A stretch of 64,000 nucleotides of DNA from Brassica napus. Lineage: Eukaryota > Streptophyta > Magnoliopsida > Brassicales > Brassicaceae. Positions 40,834 to 50,699 of the stretch are shown one piece after another. Numbering within the stretch: position 1 is the stretch's first letter; every line of letters starts with the position of its first letter. Location: the NCBI RefSeq assembly GCF_020379485.1, contig NC_063450.1:49318681-49382680 (forward strand), given 5' to 3'. The notes beneath the pieces were generated by a model. It was given only the letters and a program-made list of their open reading frames with translations, was not told the DNA's origin and ran no database searches. A program made the translations under genes and the position numbers.

Positions 40834-42551
40834 CTATTGAAAAGATCTTCCAAGTACAACTCCGCTAAATATAATAGCACCAAACCACTTGTTTGACACA
40901 AATCTATTGCAAACATCAAAACCAGAGAAGTGTTAGCTTTTTTCACATATTGAACATTCATCAAAAGTGTTACATACTTTCTACTGCAGTCAGGGCGAGA
41001 TGATAAGTCAGCTGTCCCTATTTGCCATCCTAACTGTCCCGATGCAGCCACCAGTGACGCGTAGTATTGCCACCCTTCATCATCAGATCAAGAAACCAAA
41101 AGTAAAATAAAATAGTGTAGATTGAACTGGGAATCACAAAAGAAGCTTTGTGGCAGTTCAATGAGTAGTACCGAGATCTGCACTCAGTCCAGAAAGTGCA
41201 AGCAACCCCATGGATGCTGTGCCAAATCCAGTTAGCCAAAGCTTTGTGTTATCACCGAACCTAAGAGCCGTAGACTTCACACCAACCTTCACATCATCTT
41301 CTTTGTCCTGGAGAATAGCTACTCTGTTACTTTTCATAATCTATGAAAGTTAAAAGTTAAGAACAGAGTTGAATAATACCTGATGTGCATAAATAGTATC
41401 ATAAACAAGAGTCCAGCAGATTCCAGAGAGATACAGAGGGAGCACAACAGCTGGCTCTACGCTTCCTTTAACTGCAGCCCATCCTAACAATGCTCCCCAG
41501 TTTATTGTCAATCCTAAAAATGCTTGAGGCTGCAATCACAATCCAAGAATCTATAATAAACAAATAAACCAAGAAGATAACATACTGACTAAATTTGAGA
41601 AGCCTTAAATTACCCAAAATGTAAACCTCTTCATAAGCGGGTAGGAGAAGACAAGGAACAATGATGAAGCCCCTAACAGACGGCTGCACAATATATAGAC
41701 TGAGACGAGCTCAAGTAACTCAATCACAAAACCAAAGGGAAGGCATGACTTTATCTCTTCAAAAATTTAAACCTGTAATTGTTAAGTTGGAGAAGAATCC
41801 CTAAGCCTAGAAGCAATTGTAGCACAAGAAATTGAAGCCCTTGGAACGGTGTCAAAAGACCACTGGCTATAGGTCTTAATCTTGTACGATCAACCTGGAT
41901 AGAAAATGCATTTAACATAACAAAGATTTATAACATCACTTAGTCTTTTGTGAACAACAAAACTGACCTTTGTATCAATGTCCTGATCAAGCAGATCATT
42001 TATAGTACAGCCAGCACCTCTAAGAAGTATAGCTCCGCAACCAAACAAACCCATCATTTTAAAACTAGGAAGGCTCCCAGGATCAGCAGCCAACGCAATT
42101 GACCTAATACAAGAACGAAGCTGAATCTCAAAAAGTGAAATGTCTTCACTCAAAGGGAAAGTAAAAAACTTACGTACCACATACAAGGCCAAGCAAGCAA
42201 CCAAGTGCCAATAGGTTTATCCAAACGAGCAAGCTTAGCATAACCTCTAGCTCTTTCTGGTAAATACAAATCTATCCAAGAAGAATCTTCCTTAACACCA
42301 CCAAAACCACTCATCTCCTGACGACCCCTTTCCAAAACCAAAGACGACGACCACATTCCAGCAACCAATCTATTAGCTTGGTGGTTATGATGATTCCACA
42401 GAGTATACTTACACAAAGGGTTGATGTAGTGTGTAATAGTAACAGGTGTGGACAAGTATATATGTTGTTGAGAGTGGAATACAGAGAGAGTTGCCGAGAC
42501 GGTTGGTTTCAACAACCGTCTTGAAACACGGGACAGCACAAAAAACGCCAT
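40834..42551 (-). CDS. PPT1: 4-hydroxybenzoate polyprenyltransferase, mitochondrial (PPT1)
   Basis: Eight exons (42551-42178, 42103-41968, 41894-41773, 41683-41614, 41529-41380, 41307-41172, 41074-40978, 40903-40834) join to 384 residues, close to Arabidopsis PPT1 (about 407). The enzyme attaches the polyprenyl chain to 4-hydroxybenzoate in ubiquinone synthesis at the inner mitochondrial membrane (UbiA family). The Ser/Arg/Leu-rich N-terminus ([16 protein letters not shown]) is a mitochondrial presequence. The prenyl-diphosphate/Mg2+ motifs NDLLDQDID and [13 protein letters not shown] are intact, and several hydrophobic helices follow. The last acceptor is at 40904, not the nearer AG before TGG, because only that choice keeps the frame and gives ..[13 protein letters not shown]. 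An in-frame upstream Met at 42663-42665 is less likely, since the presequence-like start matches the family. Confidence 0.94.
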
Positions 42552-43149
42552 CTTCGAAATAGAAAGCTTTGCCTGCAAGAAAAATAAGAGTTTCAAAAAC
42601 GCCAAACAAAACAAAGACTCCTGTTTCGCTTGTGTCTGTAAAAAAAAAATAATCAAACAAGACAAGACAACATTCTTACGGTCGAAATTCCAGCTAAGAC
42701 TCTAGAACGTTCGTGACCGTTTCGAGTCACTACATAGGTTCGTCAATGACGAAATCTCAGAGCCTGATCTCGGTTGGTTCTAGATAATTTAGTTCCTTGG
42801 ACAAAAAAACAAGAAACTACAAATCGAACTCAACAGACTGGTCGGATGATGAGGAAGAAGAATGGGAGTGGAAGCTTACCGGCGGCCAAACAACGACTCC
42901 GGTGTGAATGAGAAACTATCTGAATTCCGAGCTAGAGACTTCTCCAGTAACTTAGATGGATCATTAATGGGCCATGCATTGTTCTCTATTCCAGTAACTA
43001 GGCCAGCAAAAGCTTGGGTGTGGGCTACTGAAGAACCAAAATTATAATAAAATGATATATTTTTTTAAAAAAACAAATAGAGAATTACTATAATATCACG
43101 TTTGATAAATTTTAAACTCTTTTTTTGACATCAACTTTTACAAAAAACT
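42552..43149. other. PPT1 upstream region
   Basis: The leader of PPT1 runs to about 42900. The interval 42860-43050 has low AT content and a short open frame on the plus strand without recognisable motifs. Nothing else is supported. Confidence 0.4.
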
Positions 43150-44075
43150 TATACTAACTCATACTAACTTTGTAAACCAAAACAGGAGTTTTGCATCCAT
43201 GTGAATGACGAAAAACGGTTGCTACGTGACACTGCGTGCTAGACTGTTCGCCTTTGAATTTTGCATATGTGGTAAATGAATGATTTCTGATCTCTGAGTT
43301 GAGGAAACTTTCTTTCTGGGTCATGATATCTTCCAAATAACTTGCAAAAGCTGGTTATTCTTCTGGTTCCGAAATCATCTTCACTAATTGAGAACAGTCT
43401 GTTGCAAACGTAACCTGAAACTGACATAAGTTTTTCATACACTCTATTGCCCAAAGTAGCGCTTCCACATTTGCATGAAGAGAAGAAAGACTAGCCCTGA
43501 CATTTCTTGCCCCCATCAAACCATCAAAACCTTCTACAGTATTATACCAACCTTGTCCTGAAAAAGATCATTCTTTTTTCCAAAAACCATCTGTAAAACA
43601 CCATCGTCCTGGAATTGACGATAGGATCGCGACCTCTGCATGTGGTGTTGCCCTCTGTGTGTTCAACAACTATGCCTCAGCCAAAAGTGTTGATTCTGTT
43701 TCTGCTAGCTTAAGCGTTTCCCAGGTATCCATATCTAAATTACTGAAAACTTTATTATTCTTTCTTTTCCAAATATACCATAGTATCCATGTAAACTAAT
43801 GATCATCCATTTGCGAAAGAACTCTTCAAAAGAGATGATACATGTTTGTGAAGAGAGAACTAGTTGGAAAATTAGCTGGATTTGATGGTATCTTTGAGAG
43901 CGCTCAAACTTGAAGTGCTGGAAAACATTCAAAAAACACATGGTTTATCGATTCCTCTGAAGCTCCACATTTAGCACCACATATGTTTCTTGTATTCCTC
44001 TCGCTCGCAGATTTTTCTTAACTGCTATACACCCTAACACCAAGTGCCATAAAAAATGTTGTATTTTCGTTGGAC
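43150..44075 (-). pseudogene. LINE-derived zf-RVT and RNase H remnant
   Basis: Translating the minus strand with frame changes gives FLWHLVLGCIAVKKNLRARG and CGAKCGASEESINHVFFEC (zinc-binding domain of non-LTR reverse transcriptases, about 44040-43900). An RNase H-like stretch follows (QGWYNTVEGFDGLMGARN.., about 43555-43450) and then an open frame at 43454-43239. An in-frame TGA sits where Trp is expected just after the zinc domain, and at least two frameshifts occur. The reverse transcriptase itself is absent, so this is a 5'-truncated, dead copy. Confidence 0.75.
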
Positions 44076-44416
44076 ACTATACTTTCCAACAGAACAAAAT
44101 TAATTTGATTATTAGATTAAAATTTGTAGAACAAAATTAAATTTACAATATTAATATCATATGAATGAGATATTGAGTGAATATCTCACCCAATGAAAAC
44201 GTTTTTATGATCAGCCATGATGATGAAACACATTAGTGGGTCTAATCAACACAATAATAGCACAAGGCTCTTTCCAGAGCATGATTCATCAGATTTTTCG
44301 AGCTTTTTCGAGCTTTGTGGAATCCATATGTCATTAAGTGAAAAAACTTGTAAAACCAACCAAAACATTTCATTTATACAACTCAGTATTTGGTGAAGAC
44401 ACGTAAGCTTACAACT

Positions 44417-44719
44417 TCATCCCAATGAGGAATCAATCCATTCGACATCTTTATAGCTATCTTTAGCATAATCAAAAGCAGAGAGAAGCTGAACCAGAAG
44501 CTTGGCGATGTTTTCCACATGAGGAGCCAGATCAATGAGTACCCAGGGATGGCTTTGGCTTTTAAGATCGCTTTTGAGTTTACCTGGATTGAGATGGACC
44601 TGTACGTAACCTGCGGGTTGCTCTAAGCCGCGTCCGTAACCCGCAGTGAAGCTCTCCAATCTTTGATTCTCATTCATCGCAATCGGCAGTTGCTCAGCCA
44701 CCACAAACTCCGTCTTCAC
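44417..44719 (-). CDS. unidentified open frame, possible gene fragment
   Basis: A 100-residue frame starts MKTEFVVAEQLPIAMNENQR and ends ..DVEWIDSSLG. I do not recognise the family. Its codon composition is clearly less AT-rich than the surroundings and the residue composition looks like real protein (GYGRGLEQPAGYVQVHLN, HPWVLIDLAPHVENIAKLL). Upstream on the same strand similar composition continues to about 44760 but in another frame. It is more likely a captured or truncated gene fragment than a complete gene. No signal peptide or membrane segment is seen. Confidence 0.4.
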   Translation of the reverse strand: MKTEFVVAEQLPIAMNENQRLESFTAGYGRGLEQPAGYVQVHLNPGKLKSDLKSQSHPWVLIDLAPHVENIAKLLVQLLSAFDYAKDSYKDVEWIDSSLG

Positions 44720-47028
44720 TGTGGCGTGCTCTGGTGCGCGCCAGGAACCTCACCGTTACGGTAATATTTAGTCATTCATTTGTTTTTCAATCCTGAAATA
44801 GCGACTATGAAGCATAAAGAAGTTTTTATAATAGAGTATTTAGGCCATGGAGGCGATGAAAGGTGTTTTGTATAAGAAGATTAATGTTGTGAAGAATGTG
44901 GAGGAGCTGATGAAATTTGAGCCTCATGAAATTTATTTGAGCTGATTTTCTCAAGTTTTTTCGTAACACTAAATGTGTTCTCACCTTTTCAGTGCTCTTG
45001 AGAATGATCTTTAATGAAACTGAGATTTCGAAATTGTGAGATCTTTTGTGGGACAATCTTTTGTTTGGCAAATTGGGAGATGAAGGTTCTAAAACTAAAA
45101 CAAAATTGCAGTCCAGGACCATGAGTAGGCCCAATTAACCACAGTTTGTAAGTCTTCTTTATTTTTTATGTTTTCAATGTCTAAATGTGAGAGACATCGA
45201 AGAAGTAAGCGAAAGAGAAAGTAACATCTGTGATTTTGATGGCCTTAAGAGTTAATGGTGAAGCTATATCATCCGAGAGAATCTAAGTATGAAATCTCTA
45301 ATATTCCTTCCTTCAACCTTTTTTGCTGGTTTTGATATTTGTTTTTTCTTGCCATAATTTATGTAGTCATAATGTTTACCTTTAAGGAGGCTGTGTACAC
45401 ATTTCCTCTTAGTGTTGGAAATGTGTTTAGGTCTTTTGGACTTTCTCATGAAATTGTTAGAAGAAGATTTCCTATACGTCATGTGCACATTAGTAATGAA
45501 ATTGTAGAGTTTGATATTTTAATCAATGATTTACTTTCTATTATCAATATACGAAAAATAAATAGACAATAAGAAAACTAAAATTTCTTTTACTTTTTAC
45601 TAGGTTTCAAGTTTTAGAACCTCTGCACAAGATTCTCCATGAATCATGAGAACTGATTCTGGAAAGGAATTTGTTCTTATTTTTCATGTTGAAAAGTATT
45701 ATGTAGATCATATAGTTTCTTTTTTAAAGAAAAAAAAATTTCATATATTTAAGTTGTTTTCAAACTCAGGTTGATGTTCGATCCATATGCTAAAGTTGTA
45801 TATGACTATCTCAGATTAATAAAAAGCACCGTAAAATCTAAAGTGTGAATGTATATTGTAGGTGCACATACGGTATACCTTTCCAAGCTAGCACATTTTT
45901 TTCAAGAGGATTTTGGTGAGTTTTCTATTAAAAAAAACACCTATGTAACACCTTAAAATGCCACCTTATCAACGCTTATTATTATAAGATAAATTTTTTA
46001 TAATATCTATTGGTGTGTATGCTTTTTGAAATTGTTTAAGCAAATTTGATACACTATCAAGAGTTACAGAAATTACATTATCAGATTAGCTTAATACTAA
46101 TTCTGTAAAAATACAAAATTTATATAAAATCTCTGTCTGCGGCATAACGCGGGTATTAACCTAGTTTATATATCAATGAGTTGATAGTTGAACACTTTGG
46201 ATTAGATACGTAACTTTAGATTGAACACATTTTTTCAAGAGGATTTTGGTGAGTTTTCTATTAAAAAACCACCTATGTAACACCTTAAAATGCCACCTTA
46301 TCAACGCTTATTATTATAAGATAAATTTTTATAATATCTATTGGTGTGTATGCTTTTTGAAATTGTTTAAGCAAATTTGATACACTATCAAGAGTTGCAG
46401 AAATTACACTTTAGATCTAATAATGATGTACCTGTAAAGGCCGACACAGGATGATCCGCTAGTTTTCTTTTTATAAATTGTAAATACCATTACCATCTAA
46501 TGAGCAAAAGTACAAGAACATCACATAATGCAACTTGAGAACAAAATTGCTTGATAAAGCAAAATGCTTGTACAAGCCCCCAAAAAGTTTTAAAAGGCTT
46601 GTAGAAACTCATAGGACTAATCTAAGGATGTTCCTAGCTTAATGCTACCCAAATTGAAGTGAAGGCTAGGCACAAAACCTATGTGGAAATAAAATGGATG
46701 ATCTACTACAAATAGTGCCACTGCCCTTTATTGTCGTCAACACATAGTTTTTACAATCATTGCACGTTTAACATACATGCATACGTGATTGCGACTTATG
46801 TATCATTTTCTCTCTCTGAATATCATCTCGCTATAAGATTTCATTCAGTAAATTAAATTTACTAGTCCCATTTAATTTAACAAAAAGAAATGCTCGTCCA
46901 AATTAACCAATACCAATACCACTATCACTAGATATGTGTTTTTTTTTTTTGGAACACATCACTAGATATGTGTATATATGGGAAATTTAAAATTAATTAA
47001 CGTATCATTACATAGAACACGATACTTA
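44720..47028. other. AT-rich intergenic DNA with a direct repeat and a Helitron-type end
   Basis: No gene is supported. A direct repeat of about 185 bp occurs at 45892-46080 and 46228-46410 (..CAAGAGGATTTTGGTGAG.. in both). Between the two copies is a Helitron-like 3' end (GCGGCATAACGCGGG then CTAG at 46161-46164). Confidence 0.5.
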
Positions 47029-47248
47029 GAGCTTGTTCATTCAGGGCTCTTAAGTATGGCTCTTAAGCTAATAAGTAATTAAAATAAATGAAAAATGGTA
47101 ATTAATTTAGGAATCAGGTCTTAATTAAGCGTTTCAAGACACGCTTCTTAGTGGACGCGTGTTGATAGGGCATTGGAGATGTAATTTTGGTCGGTGAAGA
47201 AAACTTCAACCCGACGAAGGATGTGTTCTCTCTTCCCCGAAGTCGACG

Positions 47249-47395
47249 ATGACCACACTACCATACGCCGACGTCGATTGCAACCTCGGAGCTTTAGCCG
47301 GCCGCGCCAAGGGTTTCGGCCGCTTCGCCGTCGGTGGTCTCCACGGCGATCTCTGCGTCGTCACCTCTCTCGTAGGTTTGACCGACAATCGTTGA
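47249..47395 (+). pseudogene. pectate lyase-like N-terminal fragment (captured)
   Basis: A 48-codon frame reads MTTLPYADVDCNLGALAGRA, then KGFGRFAVGGLHGDLCVVTS. I recognise this as the conserved start of a plant pectate lyase-like subfamily (..GFGR.A.GGLHG.LY.VT.L). It stops at 47393-47395 after a few unrelated residues. The catalytic parallel beta-helix is absent. It lies in the first third of the Harbinger-type element. Confidence 0.6.
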
Positions 47396-47584
47396 ACATA
47401 TCTAGTCTATTGATTGCGTGATTGATTGTTAGATGATGGACCTGGATCTCTCCTCGAATGAGGTAGGAGGAAAGAGCCGTTATGGATTCTCTAATCCTCT
47501 CTGTCTTGGCGTGCTCTCTCTCTCTCTCTGTCTCTCCATAGTTCCGTAAAACTTCTCACTTTCACAGTTTGTGTCTGTGCAATA

Positions 47585-48392
47585 ATGGCCATGTCTGAGC
47601 TTTCAACCCCCAAAACGACGTCGCCTTTCCTCCGCTCTTCGTCTCAGCTTCGCCTCTCCTCCAAGTTGCATCTTTCAAACCAGTTTCGCCATCTTCTTCT
47701 TCCTCCACCTCTCCACACAACTTCCATCTCCAAATCTCTTGCTCTGTTTTCTCAGAAGTAAGTCTCTTTACACTCTTCAAATAAAGTTTCAACCTTTATC
47801 TGATCATATGCTTGTTTTGAATTTATGTTAAAAGTAGCCAAGCACCTGTCGCGGTTCAAGAAAATGGGTCGGTGAAGACGAAGAAAGAGTGTTATGGAGT
47901 GTTCTGCCTCACCTATGACCTCAAAGCTGTAATCTTTACTTTCTCTCTGTTTCAGTTGTAAAGTTTCAACCTTTAAAACTCTTTGGTTCTTTGATTTTGA
48001 GTTCCCAAACGTGTGTGTTTACAAGAGGAGGAGACTTAATCATGGAAGAAGATGATCAATATCGCAGTCTCAGGTGCTGCAGGCATGATTTCAAACCACC
48101 TTCTCTTCAAAGTAAGTCCTTCCTTTAGATTTGATTACTTTACTTACCAATCATTTGATCTTATCTTATTGTTTTCCTTGTGTAGCTTGCTTCAGGTTCA
48201 GTGTTAGGACCAAACCAGCCCATTGCTTTGAAACTTCTTGGATCAGAGAGATCAATCCAAGCCCTCGAAGGTGTTGCAATGGAGCTGGAGGATTCCGTGT
48301 TCCCCTTGTTGAGAGAAGTTGATATAGGAACATATCCATATGAAGTGTTTCAAGATGTGGACTGGGCTCTTCTGATTGGTGCAAAGCCTTGA
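47585..48392 (+). pseudogene. chloroplast NADP-malate dehydrogenase, 5' fragment (captured)
   Basis: Exons are 47585-47757 (transit peptide, [20 protein letters not shown]..), 47835-47928 ([18 protein letters not shown].., [14 protein letters not shown]), about 48025-48111 ([20 protein letters not shown]) and 48186-48392 ([20 protein letters not shown].. to GAKP). They correspond to the first third of plant NADP-MDH (the light-regulated malate valve enzyme), including a nucleotide-binding GAAGMI loop. The catalytic and C-terminal regulatory parts are missing. Lesions are a lost acceptor AG before the third exon, an in-frame TAA soon after it, and TGA at 48390-48392 where Arg follows GAKP in the family. 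About 130 bp of 5' leader are included, so promoter sequence may have been captured too. Confidence 0.85.
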
Positions 48393-48788
48393 GGACTTGG
48401 AATGGAACGTGCTTTGTTCTGACCAAATATAACGTATACATATTTCTCCTTGATGAGAGTCTATTATAGTCTCGTTTGAGTTACTTCTATTGTCCTCTCT
48501 CTGTATATGCTTTTTTTTAAGAATCCTTAATTGGGTTCTACCATTGGAGCACTCAAAATCATTGTTTCTTAACAAAAGTTCTTAACTTTTTATTACTTAT
48601 ATATTCACTAAGAACCCAATTAGAGGTTTCCCCATTGAACATGCTCTTAGACCATCTTACAAGAACCAAACGAACTCCACGTACAAGACCACACTTATTC
48701 ATTATTATATTGAAAACACCTTAATAAGTAAATTGAGATAGTGATGACTTGATGGTGATGGTGATGGTAATTGTGATTGTGATGTTGA

Positions 48789-49396
48789 TTAAGCTTTGTG
48801 GACGTGCTCCTGCATCTCAGCAACCATGCTCTTGACGAGTTTCATGTAGCTACTTGGTTCGGGGACTTCATCGTTGCGCTTCTCCCAGATCATGGTGATT
48901 TTTCCGACGCAACTATCTTCAGTCTTGGGAATAAATTGGACGACGATGTCACAAACCTTGAAATGCTCCATCACGTGACCTTCAAGTCCTCTAGCCGTCA
49001 TTGTTTTATTCTCATCGTCTATCTCTCTCTTCTCCTTGTATACCTCCTGTTTTCCATCTTTATATGCATGTGGTCATTAATTAAATTTAGGTCATGTTCA
49101 TATGCAATGACACACTTATGAGCTGCTGTATATTTAAACTTAGATGTGTCGTATATATAAAATATTAAATGTATATTGAGAAAATTAGAAGGTATAAGTA
49201 AATAAATACCCAACGTGTAGTTCCAAATCTTGATACCCCCGTGAGAGTCCCATTCGCCCTCGTGAACGGTAACATTTTGAATGTGGTGGCCAATGGTATC
49301 AGGGAAGAGATGATTCTCGCTCTTCCACCTCTTGTAGTGTTTCTCCGCGGTCCCTTTTAAAGGAACCTCCGTCACGTATGTTCCCGACGTCGCCAT
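48789..49396 (-). CDS. major latex protein-like (MLP), Bet v 1 fold
   Basis: Two exons, 49396-49210 and 49057-48789, join in frame at Asp63 to 151 residues, the standard MLP length. The protein starts MATSGTYVTEVPLKGTAEKH and has the Bet v 1/MLP sequence KIWNYTLDGKQEVYKEKREI across the intron. Its C-terminal helix region reads PEPSSYMKLVKSMVAEMQEH. MLPs are small cytosolic proteins with a hydrophobic ligand cavity; the ligand is unknown. A TATA box (complement of TTTATATA at 49472-49479) lies about 80 bp upstream. It is one of a tandem pair; the partner at 57958-58599 is broken. Synteny matches Arabidopsis At4g23670/At4g23680. Confidence 0.93.
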
Positions 49397-50137
49397 TTCT
49401 CTCTCTTGTTTTAAAGCTTCAACTCTCCTTTTTTGGTTTGTTTGATGAAATAACTCTTGTCTTCGCCATGATTTATATAGTGAATGTGACAGTCAAAACA
49501 TGGTTTCTACCGTCTCTTTGATCAATCATTTTTCAAAAATCCATCATTTGATAGGGCCTGCTAGAATCTTCGGTTCTTTTATTTTAACAGAAATTAATGA
49601 GCTACATAAATGAAACCACCTTTCAAGGGTAATCAAATTCACGATCGCATTATCAATGTAGGTAGTAGTTGGCACGGGATTGTTTTAATATATAACCAAT
49701 CATTCCCATACACACATTTATCGTGTGTATTTCTTCTCCTTTTTCTTTGAGTAGCTTTTTGACACCATTTAAATTTACTACACAGATTGATAATTTTTTC
49801 ACCTCTTGTTGGACTATAATGAAGTTCCACTTCCAACGGAATTCGAGCGGAATCCAAACCTTTTAGAGTGCTCATTCGTTACGTTTCACAACTGTTGTGC
49901 AACTTTCAGATCATTCTCACTTGCATATGGTGCATTCTGCAGCATTTTCTTAAAGTTGGTAATTAACTGCGTTTGAATGCTTCGTTAGTATTTTAGAGAA
50001 ACTCGAGATGGCTAAGCTCCAAATATTGAGAATGAGCGAAACAAACTGAAACAAACCACCAAAAGCTCTCTTATCTCCTCATCAAAACACCAATGTAAAG
50101 AGCTTTTTGTTTCTCCTGTTTCGTAACTAGACTTTAG
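49397..50137. other. MLP upstream region
   Basis: Bases 49397-49800 are closely related to 58600-58935 upstream of the second MLP copy, so they are shared promoter sequence. No gene is seen in the rest. Confidence 0.5.
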
Positions 50138-50699
50138 GTCAAACTGTCCTCTTTTACAAATTTGTTTTTGGGTAATAGACATAAGTCCGTTTTCATATGG
50201 AAGCTGTGTCGTGGCGCCCTTCCATTGGGAACTAATCTTCAGGGCCATGGGATTATCACAGACGGCTCTTGCCCACACTGCACTCAGCCGGAAACAGCCC
50301 TGCATCTGTTCTTCCTTTGCCCTTTCGCAAAACAAGTGTGGAACCTTGCTCCTTTCCACTCAGTACCGGACTTCGCCACAGCCACCTCACTCCATGATTG
50401 CTTTGCATTCATATCGACTCTGCGATGCTTACCGCCAACGGGTATTTCAAGCAACCTCTCCCCGTGGATCCTCTGGGGGATCTGGACATCACGAAACCTG
50501 CTTTTGTTTGAGAACAAGTCAGTTACGGCGCGATCTATGGTAGTGAATGCAGTGGTAGCAGCTCGCGAATGGCTACTTGCGCAGGTGGTAAACACAACAA
50601 AGAGCTCTCCTACACAAACAGGTAATAAGACACCCCCTACCAACCCTGATGTGATCTACTGCAATACGGATGCGGCATGGTCTGTTTCAAGAAGAGCAG
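50138..50699 (+). pseudogene. LINE-derived zf-RVT domain and start of RNase H, interrupted by an LTR insertion
   Basis: The frame is open from just after a stop at 50135-50137. It shows the zinc-binding domain of plant non-LTR reverse transcriptases (FIWKLCRGALPLGTNLQGHG, then CPHC and HLFFLCPFAKQVW) and the first RNase H acidic residue in YCNTDAAW. The reading frame continues exactly in phase at 54175 once the intervening insertion and one copy of its 5-bp duplication are removed. No reverse transcriptase is present upstream, so the copy is 5'-truncated. Confidence 0.85.

Larger units (their letters stand above)
47029..48646. mobile_element. PIF/Harbinger-type element with captured host gene fragments (Pack-type)
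   Basis: The left end is GAGCTTGTTCATT. The right end, read inward on the other strand, is GAGCATGTTCAATGGGG, a Harbinger-like inverted terminus. Both ends abut TTA (47026-47028 and 48647-48649), the 3-bp target duplication of PIF/Harbinger elements. The 1618-bp interior encodes no transposase. It contains intron-bearing fragments of two unrelated host genes. Because introns are kept, capture was at the DNA level. Confidence 0.8.

Noticed and set aside
42552..42665. Upstream in-frame Met for PPT1 (start at 42665)
   Set aside because: The extension is hydrophobic and unlike the family N-terminus; [14 protein letters not shown] at 42551 fits a mitochondrial presequence and the orthologue.
47194..47421. 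Arg-rich 75-codon plus-strand frame
   Set aside because: It overlaps the pectate lyase-like fragment in another frame; the 47249-47395 frame has recognisable family sequence.
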